DNA of 64,000 nt from Ambrosia x helenae (lineage: Eukaryota > Streptophyta > Magnoliopsida > Asterales > Asteraceae). Positions 31,560 to 43,800 of the stretch are shown here, piece after piece; within the stretch, counting starts at the first letter, position 1, and every line of letters starts with the position of its first letter. A model generated the notes under the pieces. It was given only the letters and a program-made list of their open reading frames with translations. It searched no databases and was not told where the DNA came from. The stretch lies in NCBI GenBank assembly GCA_030844895.1, contig CM061231.1, positions 84,044,706 to 84,108,705 of the forward strand, given 5' to 3'. The translations under genes and the position numbers were made by a program.

Positions 31560-33153
31560 TCATGAGTCACTCCTTGTTTCTGCCAATGGTCGCTTGTTTC
31601 GCCGATGCCCGCTGGTTCCGTTGTTTGTCATATGGCAGTTGTGTCTTGGGGCGCGTTCGATCATATGCGTTTGTAGGTTGCGTATCCGCTTGTTCGGCCC
31701 TTCCCCGCAATCGTTGTTTTCGCGCCCGCGACCGTTGCGCTGTACGTTCTTGACTAGATGTCCTAACTGCCCGGATTTTAAGGCTGACTCAATATCCATT
31801 TTCAAGCTATAACAATTATCCGTGTTGTGCCCGAAGTCATTGTGGTAGTCACACCGCTTTCTTGTGTCTACATGTCTCCGCTTGCCGAGTGGGCGAGGTT
31901 CTTTGAAGTTGTGCTGTTCGGTGGCAAGCACCGGTGTTGGTGTCTTCGTTAAAGGCGTCCACTCTGTATTCTTCTTAGACCCTCCCCGCGCATCGTGGGT
32001 GTGTTTGTTATTGATAATGTGACGGGCGTCTTGCTGTGCGGAATATTTGCCTTCCTCTGCAGAGCCTGAAATGCGTGACGAGACGGATTGTTTCCCCTTA
32101 TCCCTGCGGCCCCCGTGATTGTTGGAATACGGGTGTTGGCGGGAATGACGGAAAGATTTCTCAGACGAAGCGTAAATTTTGGCCGCCTTGATGACCTCGT
32201 CCCATGACTCGGGAATTCTGTCCTTTCCCGTGAGGCATTTCATAAGGTCATCGTGGTTGACCCCATGGATGAAGGCCGCACGTGTTAGCTCCTCTCCGCA
32301 TCCTATTTGCATTGCTTCCCGCGTGTAACGGGTGATATTGTCCTCAACCGCTTCAGTATCCCTCCTAGCGCAAAGTAGGATGTGGGCTTTGTCCTTTTTG
32401 TGTTTCCTCTGGTGGGAAAAATGCAAGGAAAATTTGGATAGCAAATCGTCAAAGTCTAGTATACTACCTGCCGGGAGATTGTCGAACCACACTCTAGCCG
32501 CGCCCATTAGAGTCTGCGCGAAAAGGTGGCACCATACTTGCATTGGCCAGTTCTGGTTATGGGCTGCAGTGCGGAAGTCGTGCACGTGATCGTCTGGGTC
32601 ACGTATTCCGTCATATTTACCAATGCTGCTCGGTAGTTTAGCTTTTACGGGTATTGGTGCCAGGGCAACACGGGCGCAGAATTTGGATTTTTCTGCAAGA
32701 TCTTTTGGCCTGTAGGGTTTGACTAAGTCGTCACCCTGGCTGCGGGAGCCTTTCCCGCGGCCTCCGCTACGACTCCCTACTGTGTTGTCTTTCTGGGAAC
32801 GACTCGTTGTTTTTGTTTTTATTTGTTGCCCCTTGAACCTTGTGGTTGGTGTCGAAGTTAAGCGTCTTTTTAAGTCGCTGTTGTGCTTGCTGCATTACCC
32901 GTTTCTGGTACCCTGCCGTGAGTTGTGCTTGTTGTTTGAAGAGCTAATCGTCTGGGTCTTCCTCTTCGTTGGCCTCGTCATCCTCTAGGTCAACGGTGTT
33001 TTGGTTAATGGCTTGACCGACGCCAACCCTTCTCACTGGTTTGTGGGCTACTTTTGTGACAGTGGCTGGAGGGGTTCCCTCCGATTGTGCCTCGTCATCT
33101 TCTTCCATGACAGGTTCGTCCTGGTTCTTTTGCAAAGCTTCTTCATTTGTCAT
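31560..33153 (-). pseudogene. Tat-1 gag
   Basis: The capsid-like Retrotrans_gag region (Ala-Arg-Val-Trp-Phe-Asp-Asn-Leu-Pro) lies at about 32300-32580. A knuckle of the form Cys-x2-His-x4-His-x4-Cys is encoded near 31800-31850. The N-terminal part (32944-33153) is acidic; it ends at an in-frame TAG at 32944-32946, and a frameshift near 32780 separates it from the capsid frame. The last stop TGA at 31560 is in frame with the protease; whether it is a natural readthrough stop or a CGA-to-TGA lesion cannot be decided here. Confidence 0.85.
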
Positions 33154-33190
33154 TTTTCTAGCTGAAAGAATGGAAAAAACTCTTGCTCTA

Positions 33191-33209
33191 GCCGGTACGG
33201 ATGGCGCTA
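33191..33209 (-). other. Tat-1 primer binding site
   Basis: Read on the minus strand, TAGCGCCATCCGTACCGG follows the 5' LTR directly. Tat elements usually have a TGGCGCC-type site here; a G-to-A change would explain TAG. The matching tRNA is not determined. Confidence 0.55.
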
Positions 33210-33210
33210 A

Positions 33211-34090
33211 TAAAGAAACAAATGTTTAACCTTAGGAAGAATGGGTTAGACCTGTTTCCACAAGTCTGATCCTTCGCTAGAATGAATGACCTCCTGGTGA
33301 TGAGTGACCTGAAACACACAATATACCGAAGTGGGGCGACCGCCTCGAATCCCGGAGGAATCTACTTAGCAGACACAAAAACGTGGTCGGCACTAGTGTG
33401 TTCTTCAGGGATTTCTGAATGGCCTATCTAAGGAGACGAAGTGCTCCTTAAATAGGTTCCACACGGGCCTTGACATCTACCCTTAACTTACCCAATGGGC
33501 CTGGACCCAGTTAAGGGCTTGCCTCCACATCGGCCTAGGATTAGGCCCAATATGATAATATACTAGACAGGTAGTGAATCATAGAGGGCGTTCATACCGT
33601 TTCTTCCGACGTGGCATCATGTGGTTAGTCACAAGTCTGGTCGAATATGATTGGCTGCTGGGCGTACGGTTGTCCCCTCTGCAGCCCCTCGTTAGTGGAG
33701 ATCTTTGCTGAGGTGGTCCCCTGCCCTTTTATTGGCTACCGCGTGCAGGGATTGTACTTTTTGTCCCTTGCGGGTTTATCCGGGACACGTGTAGTCCTCC
33801 TGCTTGTTGATTGTGCAACGTGATCCATGCCACACGTCGTTGTATCTTGATTGGCTCGTACTATATTGTACGAGCGTGTCTAGTGTCGCCACGTGTTACC
33901 TTTGCAACTTCATCCTTTGAGGTGAAGTCATTACTGGTAGCATGCCCGCCTTGATGACAGGCACGCTCCGCTATGATGGACCCGCCTTTGGCTGCTCTCC
34001 TGGCCTCACTTGGGCTTACTTGCATTATTCGGATTTATGGGCCCGAGTTCCGGGTAGGGGCCCATGAGAATTTAGGTCCCTACCCCTTCA
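33211..34090 (-). mobile_element. Tat-1 5' LTR (full length, 880 bp)
   Basis: Pairs with 19020-19582 over its whole length except for the 317-bp segment at about 33681-33997 that is lost from the other copy. The inner end is TAAAG (TGAAG expected) and the outer end CTTCA. It is followed by TSD TAAAT at 34091-34095. Confidence 0.93.
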
Positions 34091-34095
34091 TAAAT

Positions 34096-34668
34096 GGTTT
34101 CCGATTTCACACAAAAGATCTAGAAGAGGATAGGAAAACACAAAATAGTGGAGTTATGCTTAAGGCCAAGACTAATAGTTTCTCGAGTGCTAGAGATAAC
34201 AATCCTATCGTGGGAGATGTAACATACTACGGGGTTTTGAATGATATCACTGAGTTGGAGTATGCTGTTCACAAGAAAGTAGTTTTGTTCCATTGTGATT
34301 GGATATCAAATGGTTCAAGGAAAAAACAAGATGAGAATGGGTTTACCCTACTCATTTTCGAAGGTTTGAAACCTCATAACGAGCCTTTTATACTAGCTTG
34401 TCAAGCACAACAAGTATTATATGTTGCAGATTGTGTTGACAAAGGATGGAAATTTGTAATCAAGACAACGCCTAGAGATTCTTATGACATGAATGAACAA
34501 ACATGTCTTGATGATGTGGAAACACATTTGCAGAGTGACACATCTATGGATCCTCAACTTGATGAAAATATGAATATTGAATTGGTTAGACGAGGTTTAA
34601 ATGGGACTGTTGTTGACAAGAATATCTTTGTTTTTGATGAAGATGAAGATCTATTTGAAGCTACTTAA
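34096..34668 (+). pseudogene. CACTA-1 transposase, C-terminal part (DUF4216)
   Basis: The frame resumes with Gly-Phe-Arg-Phe-His-Thr, contains Asp-Val-Thr-Tyr-Tyr-Gly and His-Cys-Asp-Trp-Ile-Ser of DUF4216, and ends with an acidic tail and TAA at 34666-34668. This segment is open. An ORF that appears to start at 33973 inside the Tat LTR and run into it is an accidental fusion created by the insertion. Confidence 0.88.
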
Positions 34669-35433
34669 TAATTTCATTTAGTTAATTAGTAATATGCTCT
34701 TTTTAGCTTGTTACCAGTGGATTCTTTTGGTTTTTTTATGAGACAAAGTTGCAAAAGACATTATAGCATATTGTACTATATAGTTCGTATTTCGTTAATT
34801 ATTTGTATCGATATTAGTTTAATTTGAATATTGTGTGGAACTAGTTGTTGATCTCGTAATGTAAGGTTAAAGTTATAAGACTCAAATGTTATAATAAAAC
34901 TCTAGTGAAAAAGCGTCCTATAAAACCGATGTTTTATAACTCAAATATCATGTGTCCTATTATGATGTATTATAATAACATCACAATGATTAAGCGTCCT
35001 ATAAAGGTTAAAGTTATAGGACCCATGTGTCAAGTGTCCTATTAAGTTATGTTCTTATATGACTTCTACTAGAAACGGTCCTATAACATCAAACATTTAT
35101 GACTTAACTACAAAGTGTCGTATTAAGTTATGTTATAATAGGACCCAAATGATCAAGTGTCATATTACATTACCACATAATAGGACACCCACAACTAAAT
35201 GTCTTATAAATTACTTTATTAGGATCTACATTTTAAGGGTCTTATTAAGTTATATGATAATAGGACCCCAAAGAATCATCCATCCTATTAAATAACTTTT
35301 TAGGAGACTGGTTTAGTAGCGTATATTTTAGAAGGACCCCAAAAGTTCATCCGTCCTATTAAATAGTTTTTTGGGACCCCATTTTCCAAGCGTCCCACAC
35401 AAAAGGTGCTTAAAAGCCCTTTTTGTTGTAGTG
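34669..35433. repeat. CACTA-1 right subterminal repeats and terminus
   Basis: From about 34860 the sequence is packed with GTCCTATTAA / AATAGGACCC words in both orientations, at least a dozen, ending in TTTTTGTTGTAGTG at 35433. These repeats differ from the GACACGC repeats of CACTA-2, so the two elements belong to different families. Confidence 0.88.
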
Positions 35434-35990
35434 TCTGTAATGAGAATATCTGGATCTAATCTTCCTATTTTTGTATTGAATGATGAGCTCCTTTCCATGT
35501 TTATAATGGTAAAGGACCAAATGAAGAAGCAACAAGACACTAACCAAATGTTTTTAAGAGAAATTCAATCTCTCAAAACATGCTCAAAGAGACCAGTTGA
35601 AGAAGTAGTGACTCCCATATAGCCCAGGAATTTAAATTTCAATTCTGCCATATCTGGGGGCAATCATTAGGGAGATTTTACCCCTATGAATCCAGGATCT
35701 ACTGCTCCTGAGATTATTTCGACAGTCAAGATGACAACTAACAGGGATCCAGGATGCATATTTGAACCATCCCGAGGATACAACTATAGTAACATTGTGA
35801 ATAATAATACTTTTATTATTAACGATTTTTCAATGTAGGATACAGGTATTAGCCCTCAATTGGCAAGAGAACTCCAAAAGATCAAAGACATGGTGTCTAG
35901 TGTACCAGGGATAGTACAACCCATACCTAAAGCATCCTCAGCATGTCACAGGATATCTCAGTCCGCACCTCCAATATTAATGTCATTTCA
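35434..35990 (+). pseudogene. gag fragment of an older Ty3/gypsy (Tat-like) element
   Basis: A frame broken by several stops encodes a coiled-coil-like segment (Met-Lys-Lys-Gln-Gln-Asp-Thr) and then Leu-Ala-Arg-Glu-Leu-Gln-Lys-Ile-Lys-Asp-Met followed by Ile-Pro-Lys-Ala-Ser and Ser-Ala-Pro-Pro. That order is typical of the gag N-terminal region of plant Tat-like elements. The left end is the CACTA-1 insertion site; the right end is lost near 35990. Confidence 0.55.
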
Positions 35991-38200
35991 TGTGCATAAT
36001 TAGACATTTTGCACACACTATACCCCCCCAGCCTAGTGAAGCATGAGTTATTTAGGAAACTCAACACAAATTACCCGTTTATGCATACAACACCCGGACA
36101 ATCACCAGAAAACATTTCATGAGGTTACCACACTCTAACACATGGTAATTCCTCACTAACACATGTATACAGATCACAACTGTCAACAAACATTAAACAA
36201 CACATGTTCATGATTTATGGACATCAATACATGTTGATATCGTCATCAAGCTCCCTTGCCATCTAGACGAAATCAAGTTGCATTCCTATGCAAATGGTCG
36301 ACTATAACTGGTACAAACTAGTTTTCCATTCAACACACATTAGATCTACATAAATTATTATTCCTTATCCTCGGATCTATATCTATCTAACATGGGACAA
36401 ATACTAGTCGAAGCCTAGTTCCTATACACACACATATACAGCATATATATACAAACACATGCATACCATAGTGTCATGACTAACTCCTACACAAAATGGA
36501 TCTTTTTTTTTTGTCCTACCTTCGGCTGAACTCAACCCAAGGCAACCCCATGTCATTTTCAACTTGGTTGTCAATCCTTGCACCAAAATAACAAGAAACT
36601 ATCCTTCTTACCCTTCTAAAGCCAATAACCTTCCACATTTATCAACTACCCACCAAAGTAAGGAAACATGAGGAGCTATCACCATCATCAAGTGCAAAAC
36701 AATTGTGCCACAATGAGTAGTCTCCGTCATTTCTTCTAATCACTAATTTGCCGAAAACCCCCTATGCCTTGTAACCATGATGTAATCGGCCAAACATCAT
36801 CATGATGTGATGATCACCTATACCCAAAAGATGCACAAGTCCATATCATGAACTAAACCCCAAGCATAATCTTATACCCAATTCTCTTTGATCCCATTTG
36901 TCCTCATTTCGGCCGAAGCACAAGAAGCACTCAAGACATGTCCTTTTCACATAATCTTGCCCTATTTGGTTAATATCACACAAACCACACCTCGTACAAG
37001 TCCACCATTTCCCCTATTAGTTTAAATCGAACACCACATCCCTTTCCTATCCGTATTTCGGCCGAAACCCAACCATCACCATCAACATTCTTACAAATTC
37101 TTGGCACTACATTGCATGCACGACCACAAAAGACAAATTACCTCACTTACATCTTTACACAGCCTTGACATTCTATTTGAACATCTCTACACTTGATCTT
37201 TACCCAAAATAGATGATTTTGATAACCATCAATCTCTCGGCCGATCCCTTAGAAAGCTACCAATAACCTTGTCAAATCCATACACTAATGTGACAAGAGT
37301 ACTAATCAATGATCACAAGAAATCAAGTATTGAAGTTGCCATGTTATCCCCTATATATAGGAGCCTCTCAAAGTGATTAACCACACCAAAACACTCCCTT
37401 TCCTCTATTGATTCTCTCGGCTGAACCCTCTTCACCACTAAACCATAACCATTTCTTGATCCAAGAAATTATAACACAAGATTTGGAGCTCAATTGGAGG
37501 TTGGAAGATCCCATCATTCGGTACTCACCTTCCTTCGACTAGGTAAGTCTACAAACTCGCGTACTAGTTACCTTGTATCACTCAAACTTACCCAACTTCC
37601 TTCGACCCCTAACTCCCTCTAATCGTCCATTCACATGAATAAGTTCCACACACTTTGTCATTTAAGATCACATTATCTAGTTGTCATCACCATAAGTGTT
37701 CAACAATCGGCCCTAGTGTTATTATATTAACCGGGATAATGTTTTTAATTGAATCAAATGCGAATGATCAAATAGTAGATCGGCTTTTGTAATCCAAACT
37801 CACTCAATTTGTGTTCAAAAGATAAGGTTAACATGAACGGGTTTATAATTGGCTTTCACCATTAATACGCTTAGACACATTTCATAGTTTTGATGGCACC
37901 TTAACCAGTCTAAGACAACTTATTTTGAACCTATACACGATCGGATCGAGACCTACATAATACATTTGTTTCAACAATGATGCTGTAACACATGTTAAGA
38001 TAGGCCGAAACATGTGTTAATATTATTTTGGGCATTAAAAGGGCTTAAACCTACGTTAAAACGCATATTTTTCCAAAAACCAACCACACATAACAAATTG
38101 GTGTTAATTCACAAATCATAACATGTGGGGTCCACTTTGTTTACAATAAGAACCATCTAACAAATTATCACATGGCATACCTACCCTAAAACCAAGGTCC
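35991..38200. other. Unassigned noncoding sequence, possibly LTR-derived
   Basis: No credible ORF. TTCGGCCGAA-like palindromic words recur (about 36525, 36910, 37060, 37235, 37425, 38005). A TATA-like CTATATATAGG at 37351-37361 is followed by a pyrimidine-rich leader and a splice-donor-like AGGTAAGT near 37540, as in an LTR promoter with R/U5. No TSD or partner LTR was found. Confidence 0.35.
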
Positions 38201-39019
38201 ACGAATGTCGGGTGAACAACTTGTGTGATAAACAACAAGAACGTACAATTTACCGTGCTCTTAACAATCATAGGGCAGCCATTGTCTGGACAGTAGCTAC
38301 CTCACATTTCAGCTTCACTAGACCACACGTGACACTATCAGATGAATTTCACGGCCCCATTTTACTATTTCAACATTTTTGGGGGACATACATGCTACAA
38401 CTAGTACAATATCATTTTGTGTGTACATTCTATCGCGACTACCATGTGGAACATGAGACATCTGGTTCATGAGCTCAACAGTCTTCGTACTTACATTACA
38501 CTGTAACCATTAGCTATCGAAAGCCATGGAACACATAAATAGATCTAATGGGTTGACTCCCCCACTCTTGGTTAGTCGCTCTAACCGGTTACATACAAAA
38601 GAGTGTTAGTATTCTACTATACATACATTGTCTTTAGAGTACAATGCACGAGGCACAACAGTCAAGTGGTTTGGTTACAGGACTCATGGTTTGCACAGTA
38701 ATCATTCGCTTAGCTATCCTATGAATGGTCATAGATGAATTAAATGAGCACTTTGTTTATTACATTCAAACCTGTGAATTGACGAACATTATTGTTTACA
38801 AAACTCTTATGCATGTTTTTCAGGTAATTGATGACGAGCAGCAGAGGTTTGAGAGAGGGGTTGGAGTATGCACTGGGTGGTACCACTTTGGAGTGGGTTT
38901 TGTCAGTCCCATGATATTTTAGTTTTCAAGTTCATGAATTTCAGACAATTTCCTATTTTTCAAACAATGTTATGATGGTTTGAATAATCTTATGACAATA
39001 TCCATCCTTTGATGGTACA
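38201..39019. other. Unassigned noncoding sequence left of the second Tat element
   Basis: A few short ORFs without recognisable motifs. I see nothing else I can support. Confidence 0.3.
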
Positions 39020-40533
39020 TGTTGGTGGTGAAAATCCCCAGGATGCTGAAGGGTTCGACTGACTTCAGGATGTAACAATATTTCAACATGTGCACATCCT
39101 GAGAATGTACTAACGAACTACTTTTATATGACATGATTGCAGGTACTACTAAGTTATAATATGGACTTGAAACTGTTTTCCAACGTCTATATTATGATAC
39201 TAGGTCAAAGGGATTTGAAATGGAAGAGTTACACTCGAGAAATAAAGGTCCAAGCATGAAGAAGGAGTCAAAGTTGTAACCGACTAACATTAAAAGAGGG
39301 CGAAGAACCAGGAAGCAGTTACTGGAATGTCTACCTTAATCGAAACAGCTACAACGGTCACAAGAAGACTTCAAGGAGCTTAACTAACAAGCTGATTGTT
39401 TTGGTCAAAAATTACCTAGTAGAAATAATTTTGTATTCCAAATTAGTAAAAGTGAGGTAGAGTGCTAAATGTGTAGAATATGTTAAATACTCTGTTGTAT
39501 TCTGAAAATAGCTGTTTATTATAATAAAGAAATAACAATATGACAACTATGCTCAGGATGGCAAAGAAACTGGTCAGGATGGACAGTTTTATCCTGAGGA
39601 TGTAACTGTCTGACAGAATGATGAAATAGGCAAAAATCAATGAATGTAAATGTAATGCAATAAAGGAAAGACACTCGATGTATGAGGATCGCCCTTGATC
39701 AATGTAGATCACTGACACAAAACCTCGGGAGGAGTCTAAGCCCCTGCCTTGTTTGTTAATATTAATAAGGTAAAAATAGTACAACTTTGGATAGGTGATG
39801 AACGAGTATCTAAGATTACAATATGAGTGTTGTGTGTGTGTAGAGAGAGAGTATCAGGTGTCTATGAAGTGTTAAGCAAGTGATAAGTGTCCTATTACTC
39901 GTTGATCACCCCATATTTATAATTACATGAAAGCCTACGAGATATCCCGTGTAATTCGTTACTTAGTTAAGTTCTTTGATGACTTCAGGTGACCGTTGTA
40001 GCTGTTTCAACTGAATATAGTCGTTGTAGGAGCTGTTTCAACTGAATATAGTCGTTATATGGCTGTTTCCTCCTTTCTGTCCTATATTTAATGCAAGTCG
40101 CTTACACCTTTGACTTATTCTTTGAGCTTGGACTTGTTCTACACGCATAGCTCTTCAATGATCAACTCCTTTGACTTAAATGAGTCAATATAGCTGTTAG
40201 GGAGGAGTTACAAGCCTTAATATTGATTAAGTGTACCTCTAATAATATCACAATAAGATAATTCGTTAGTCTATCCTCAGGATGCACAGAGGTCGGAACA
40301 CTGTTGCATCCTAAACCCTGCTTAGTCCTTTAGTATCCTGAGGATGTTACTCAGAGAATATGAGGTAAAATCATCCTGCATTCATATAAAAATAAGATAG
40401 TTCGTTAGTCTATCCTCAGGATGCACATAGGTTAGAATGTTGTTATATCCTGAAGCCTGTCCACTCCTTCAGTATCCTGAGGATGCTACAAAAAATATAG
40501 GTTAGTGCCATTCTGAAGATTTCACCACCAACA
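39020..40533 (-). mobile_element. Tat-2 3' LTR
   Basis: The segment has nearly perfect 17-bp terminal inverted repeats, TGTTGGTGGTGAAAATC at 39020 and GATTTCACCACCAACA at 40518-40533. It contains a roughly 134-bp tandem duplication (about 40246-40510). Its partner LTR is not in the window. Confidence 0.8.
40246..40510. repeat. Tandem duplication of about 134 bp rich in CCTGAGGATG words
   Basis: The segment beginning AATAAGATAATTCGTTAGTC near 40252 is repeated with substitutions from about 40387. Each copy holds the pair ATCCTCAGGATG and ATCCTGAGGATG, which could pair as a hairpin. Confidence 0.75.
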
Positions 40534-40546
40534 ATTGTCCCAAAGA
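40534..40546 (-). other. Tat-2 polypurine tract candidate
   Basis: Read on the minus strand, CTTTGGGACAAT directly precedes the LTR. It is only moderately purine-rich, so it is a weak match. Confidence 0.45.
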
Positions 40547-40813
40547 ATATGTTACCGTTAATATCTTAATGGTTATAATATTTTTAATTCTGATGCTTAT
40601 CTTCTGAGGATGATTAGACATCTGATAGGATATCAACAGCTATATTTTGGTCGATGATTTAGGGATGACCGTTACACCTTATCATATTTCACCGTCTATA
40701 TCTAGACTTCAATCCTTCCTTTATAATCACAACACGATTATTTAGAAAGGTTATTTCTTCTTCCTTCTCTGTTTTTACCAATCTTCGAACTTTTTATACA
40801 AAGAATTCTCAAG

Positions 40814-43800
40814 ATGGGTAAAAAATCAACAAGGGTTGCAGGATGTATAAGAATCCATATGGGCTTTATACAACAAAACCTGTTACAAGATCCTACAAAC
40901 AAATTTTGTATGTTCACAGACAAAGATATCCTTTCTATGAAGAACTCAGGGGGTTTCCCTGAATTAGCTATGTTCCGGCCATATGACTAGAATGCAAAGT
41001 CTGATTTTGCATCCTCTGTATGAATCTGCTTGCTGTACCTACCTTTCCACCTGGGTTTAAGATATCCATTCTCCCGTGTCACACCCTCAAATTTCCACTT
41101 GCGGGTTTTATACCGCGAGGCGCATGACATACCAGGATCCCATAGCCATAAGTCATATGAACGAACTCTAAATGCCCAAACCATTTAGTTCGTTTTCAAA
41201 AATCAAGTTTAGTTAAGCTGCGGAAGCGTAAACCAAATTTAAACCTTTTAAAACCATGCGCAAAACAACGCGCCCAAATTAAAACCATATGAAGGATAAC
41301 GTAAAAGCATAATATGTAATTTAGGTGTATGCCCAAGACCCCAAATGCAGTGAAGTGTGCAGTGCTTTCTAATCATGGCACCAGAAGCTAACTACCTACA
41401 AAAGCATGTATATCGTGGGTCAACAAACAATGTTGGTGAGTTCACAAAGTAAAGAAAGTGAGTAAGTAAACGTGTTGGTTTCCCAAACCACGTAACCAAG
41501 TAAAAGCGTAGGTCTCCCAGACCCAAAAGTTCAAGTGTCATCAGTTTAATCATGTCAGGGTAGCTAACCCACTCATTGCAACTAAACAGTATTATTCGGA
41601 CACCTTCAGTAATATAATAAATTGCCTCAGAAACTAGTGTCTATCAACACTAGCCAACAAATGTGGTCAGAAGTTCATGCCCATGCTCCCAGCATTGCAA
41701 ACATGAGGTTGCTGCACAACCTAATAGCGCTATCAACTAATATCTTGTTCGCCTCCAGCGATTAACCCAATAATATATAAGGACTTTTCAAGTGAAAGAG
41801 TGTTTAGTTCACGAAGGACCAATAAGTTTTAAACTGATCAAAATGCAATCCTTCCCGAGGATTCGTAACGAAAACCTGACCCACCACATGAGTCAAAACA
41901 TCTCAATCCGAGATATAATAGTAGTCCCAAACCGGACTAGAAAACGTTTATCAAAGTTGTCTCACCCTGAGACGCATGCTTTTGAGAAAAAGTAATGAAA
42001 CTCATGCACGTGAATAATCTAAATTCCTCAAATAGTAACGAGCTACCGACTCCCTATTACAAATGTCACTAGGTGAGTATATATGCATAACCAACACACC
42101 ATACAACTCGTTTGTCCAAGACTCTTAAAGTTTAAACCGTGTAGTGACACCTAATGACTCTACATGCACAAGTAAGTCCTACGTATCCCGTTGGAGATCA
42201 TATTGATTATTATCAGTTTTATACCTCATACACATCTAATATAAGTACCCATACAAGTTCATGTCAAATACATACCATATAAGACTCCAAATAGTCACGT
42301 AAACATCCCTTACACAATCTGCGTTTTTAGAGCAGATTGTGCGCTGTGAAAAACAAATTATTTAAAATACTTAACGAATGAATTCAACTCCCAAAGTTTT
42401 ACTGAATATTCATTTGGATTCACTTGATGACCTATATTTTTGTTTTGTCTCAAAACCAAACACAAAAATTATTAAAATCCGTACAACACAGCTATGTCCA
42501 GATATTATCCACAGCAGGTCAGTTTAGTAGAAAAATTCTCAAACATTGTGTATTCATTCAAACGAGGTGAATCCACTTGGAAAAGCTAAAGTATTCAAAT
42601 GTTGACCTACTGTCCAAATTTCATAACTTAACTCTTTGTAAAACTTGAGTTATGACCATTTAAAGTTGACCCAATTTAAAACTCCGAAAATCTGATATGA
42701 CCTTTAATCAAATAAAATTCCAAAAACCACTAAAACGATGTCCAAATCTGATGGTTTTGCCCATTATGAAAGTCTAAGATCATGTACAATACAATCATGT
42801 AAAGAAATCATCAAAACAATTAATTTAACATCACAATACAGACGCTACAAAACACCCTAATGAATATGCCAGAAACTGAAACTTGCATCCCAAGTTATTC
42901 ACAAACCCTAATCATGCATAAAAATTTCTAACACATGTATAGCCCATATTATCATGATCAAACAAATATATTATCATACAAAAAATGTAATTATGATTAC
43001 TAACAACAATCATTATCATCAAATCACAACGAACATTCAAGAACTCCTACTAACACATGTTATGCGATTTTCATATATATGCATGCTCTATGATTTTTAA
43101 ACTTTTCAAGCATTATTAATCATCATAAAACAAGTAAAGATTATACCTTTCAATTCAAGAGCCCTTAAAGCCTAGAGATTACACCCAAACTAGCTTGAAG
43201 AGATGATTAAGATTGATATTTGTTGAAAATTGAGAGAGAGGGGGTGGGGGTTGTTTACGACGCAAAGGGGTAAGGGGTTAGGGTTTATATTTTTTTTTGT
43301 TTCCTAATTATAAGAAAGCTTGGCTTGTTGCCCAAGCAATTAGGTTTTAGGGCCCTTTTAGTCCACTAATCAGACCCGTTAATCATGTTTTAGCCCAATA
43401 CTGGACCTAATAATATTAACCACCCTATCTTGCATAAAAACCATTGTTTTTATCATCTCATAACATATTAATCATAAGGTGCACGTAATTTGCCTGGTTT
43501 ACATATTAACTTACAGTCAAGCGGTAATTCACATAAACATGTAATCCACATAAACATGTAATCCACATAAACATGTAACTTCACGTTCATCATAATTCAA
43601 TTGTACACATTATTATATATGCCAGACAATTCACCAACGTTCGGGATACAGGACTCGTGTGTGTGTCGAAACAAGGATTTTCCTACTTATAACATATGTT
43701 AATATCATCTAACATATGTTAGGCCTCCTTAACTAACCCTACTTAAGTATTTAACCGCGTATGAATATGTAAGTTAACTAGAGTTCAGTAAAAGTGTTAA

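Larger units (their letters stand above)
19020..34090 (-). mobile_element. Tat-lineage Ty3/gypsy retrotransposon (Tat-1), complete but inactivated
   Basis: A 15.1-kb minus-strand element whose 880-bp 5' LTR is at right and 563-bp 3' LTR at left. Termini are TGAAG...CTTCA (5' LTR now TAAAG) and the TSD is TAAAT (19015-19019 and 34091-34095). Order on the minus strand: LTR, primer site, gag, protease, RT, RNase H, second RNase H, integrase, tandem repeats, antisense ORFs, polypurine tract, LTR. Two RNase H domains and antisense extra ORFs mark the Tat lineage. About 17 substitutions separate the shared 563 bp of the LTRs by eye (near 3%). It is inserted in the CACTA-1 DUF4216 region and contains a solo LTR. 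Confidence 0.93.
5989..35433 (+). mobile_element. CACTA-1: old En/Spm-type DNA transposon, host of the main nest
   Basis: Three separated blocks read as one plus-strand transposase gene: 5989-7567, 17573-19019 and 34096-34668. The right terminus at 35433 reads CACTACAACAAAAAGGGC on the minus strand, a standard CACTA end, followed by tct as the presumed 3-bp TSD. Subterminal repeats fill 34860-35433. The left terminus is not in the window because a LINE interrupts the start of the gene. The element contains CACTA-2, the Tat element and the LINE, so it is older than all of them. CACTA-1 itself interrupts a retrotransposon gag fragment. Confidence 0.85.

Noticed and set aside
33973..34095. ORF start within the Tat-1 LTR that runs into DUF4216
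   Set aside because: The first 41 or so codons are LTR sequence; removing the Tat element restores the CACTA-1 frame from the left side.
38212..38472. 86-codon plus-strand ORF
   Set aside because: No recognisable motif, short, in noncoding surroundings.
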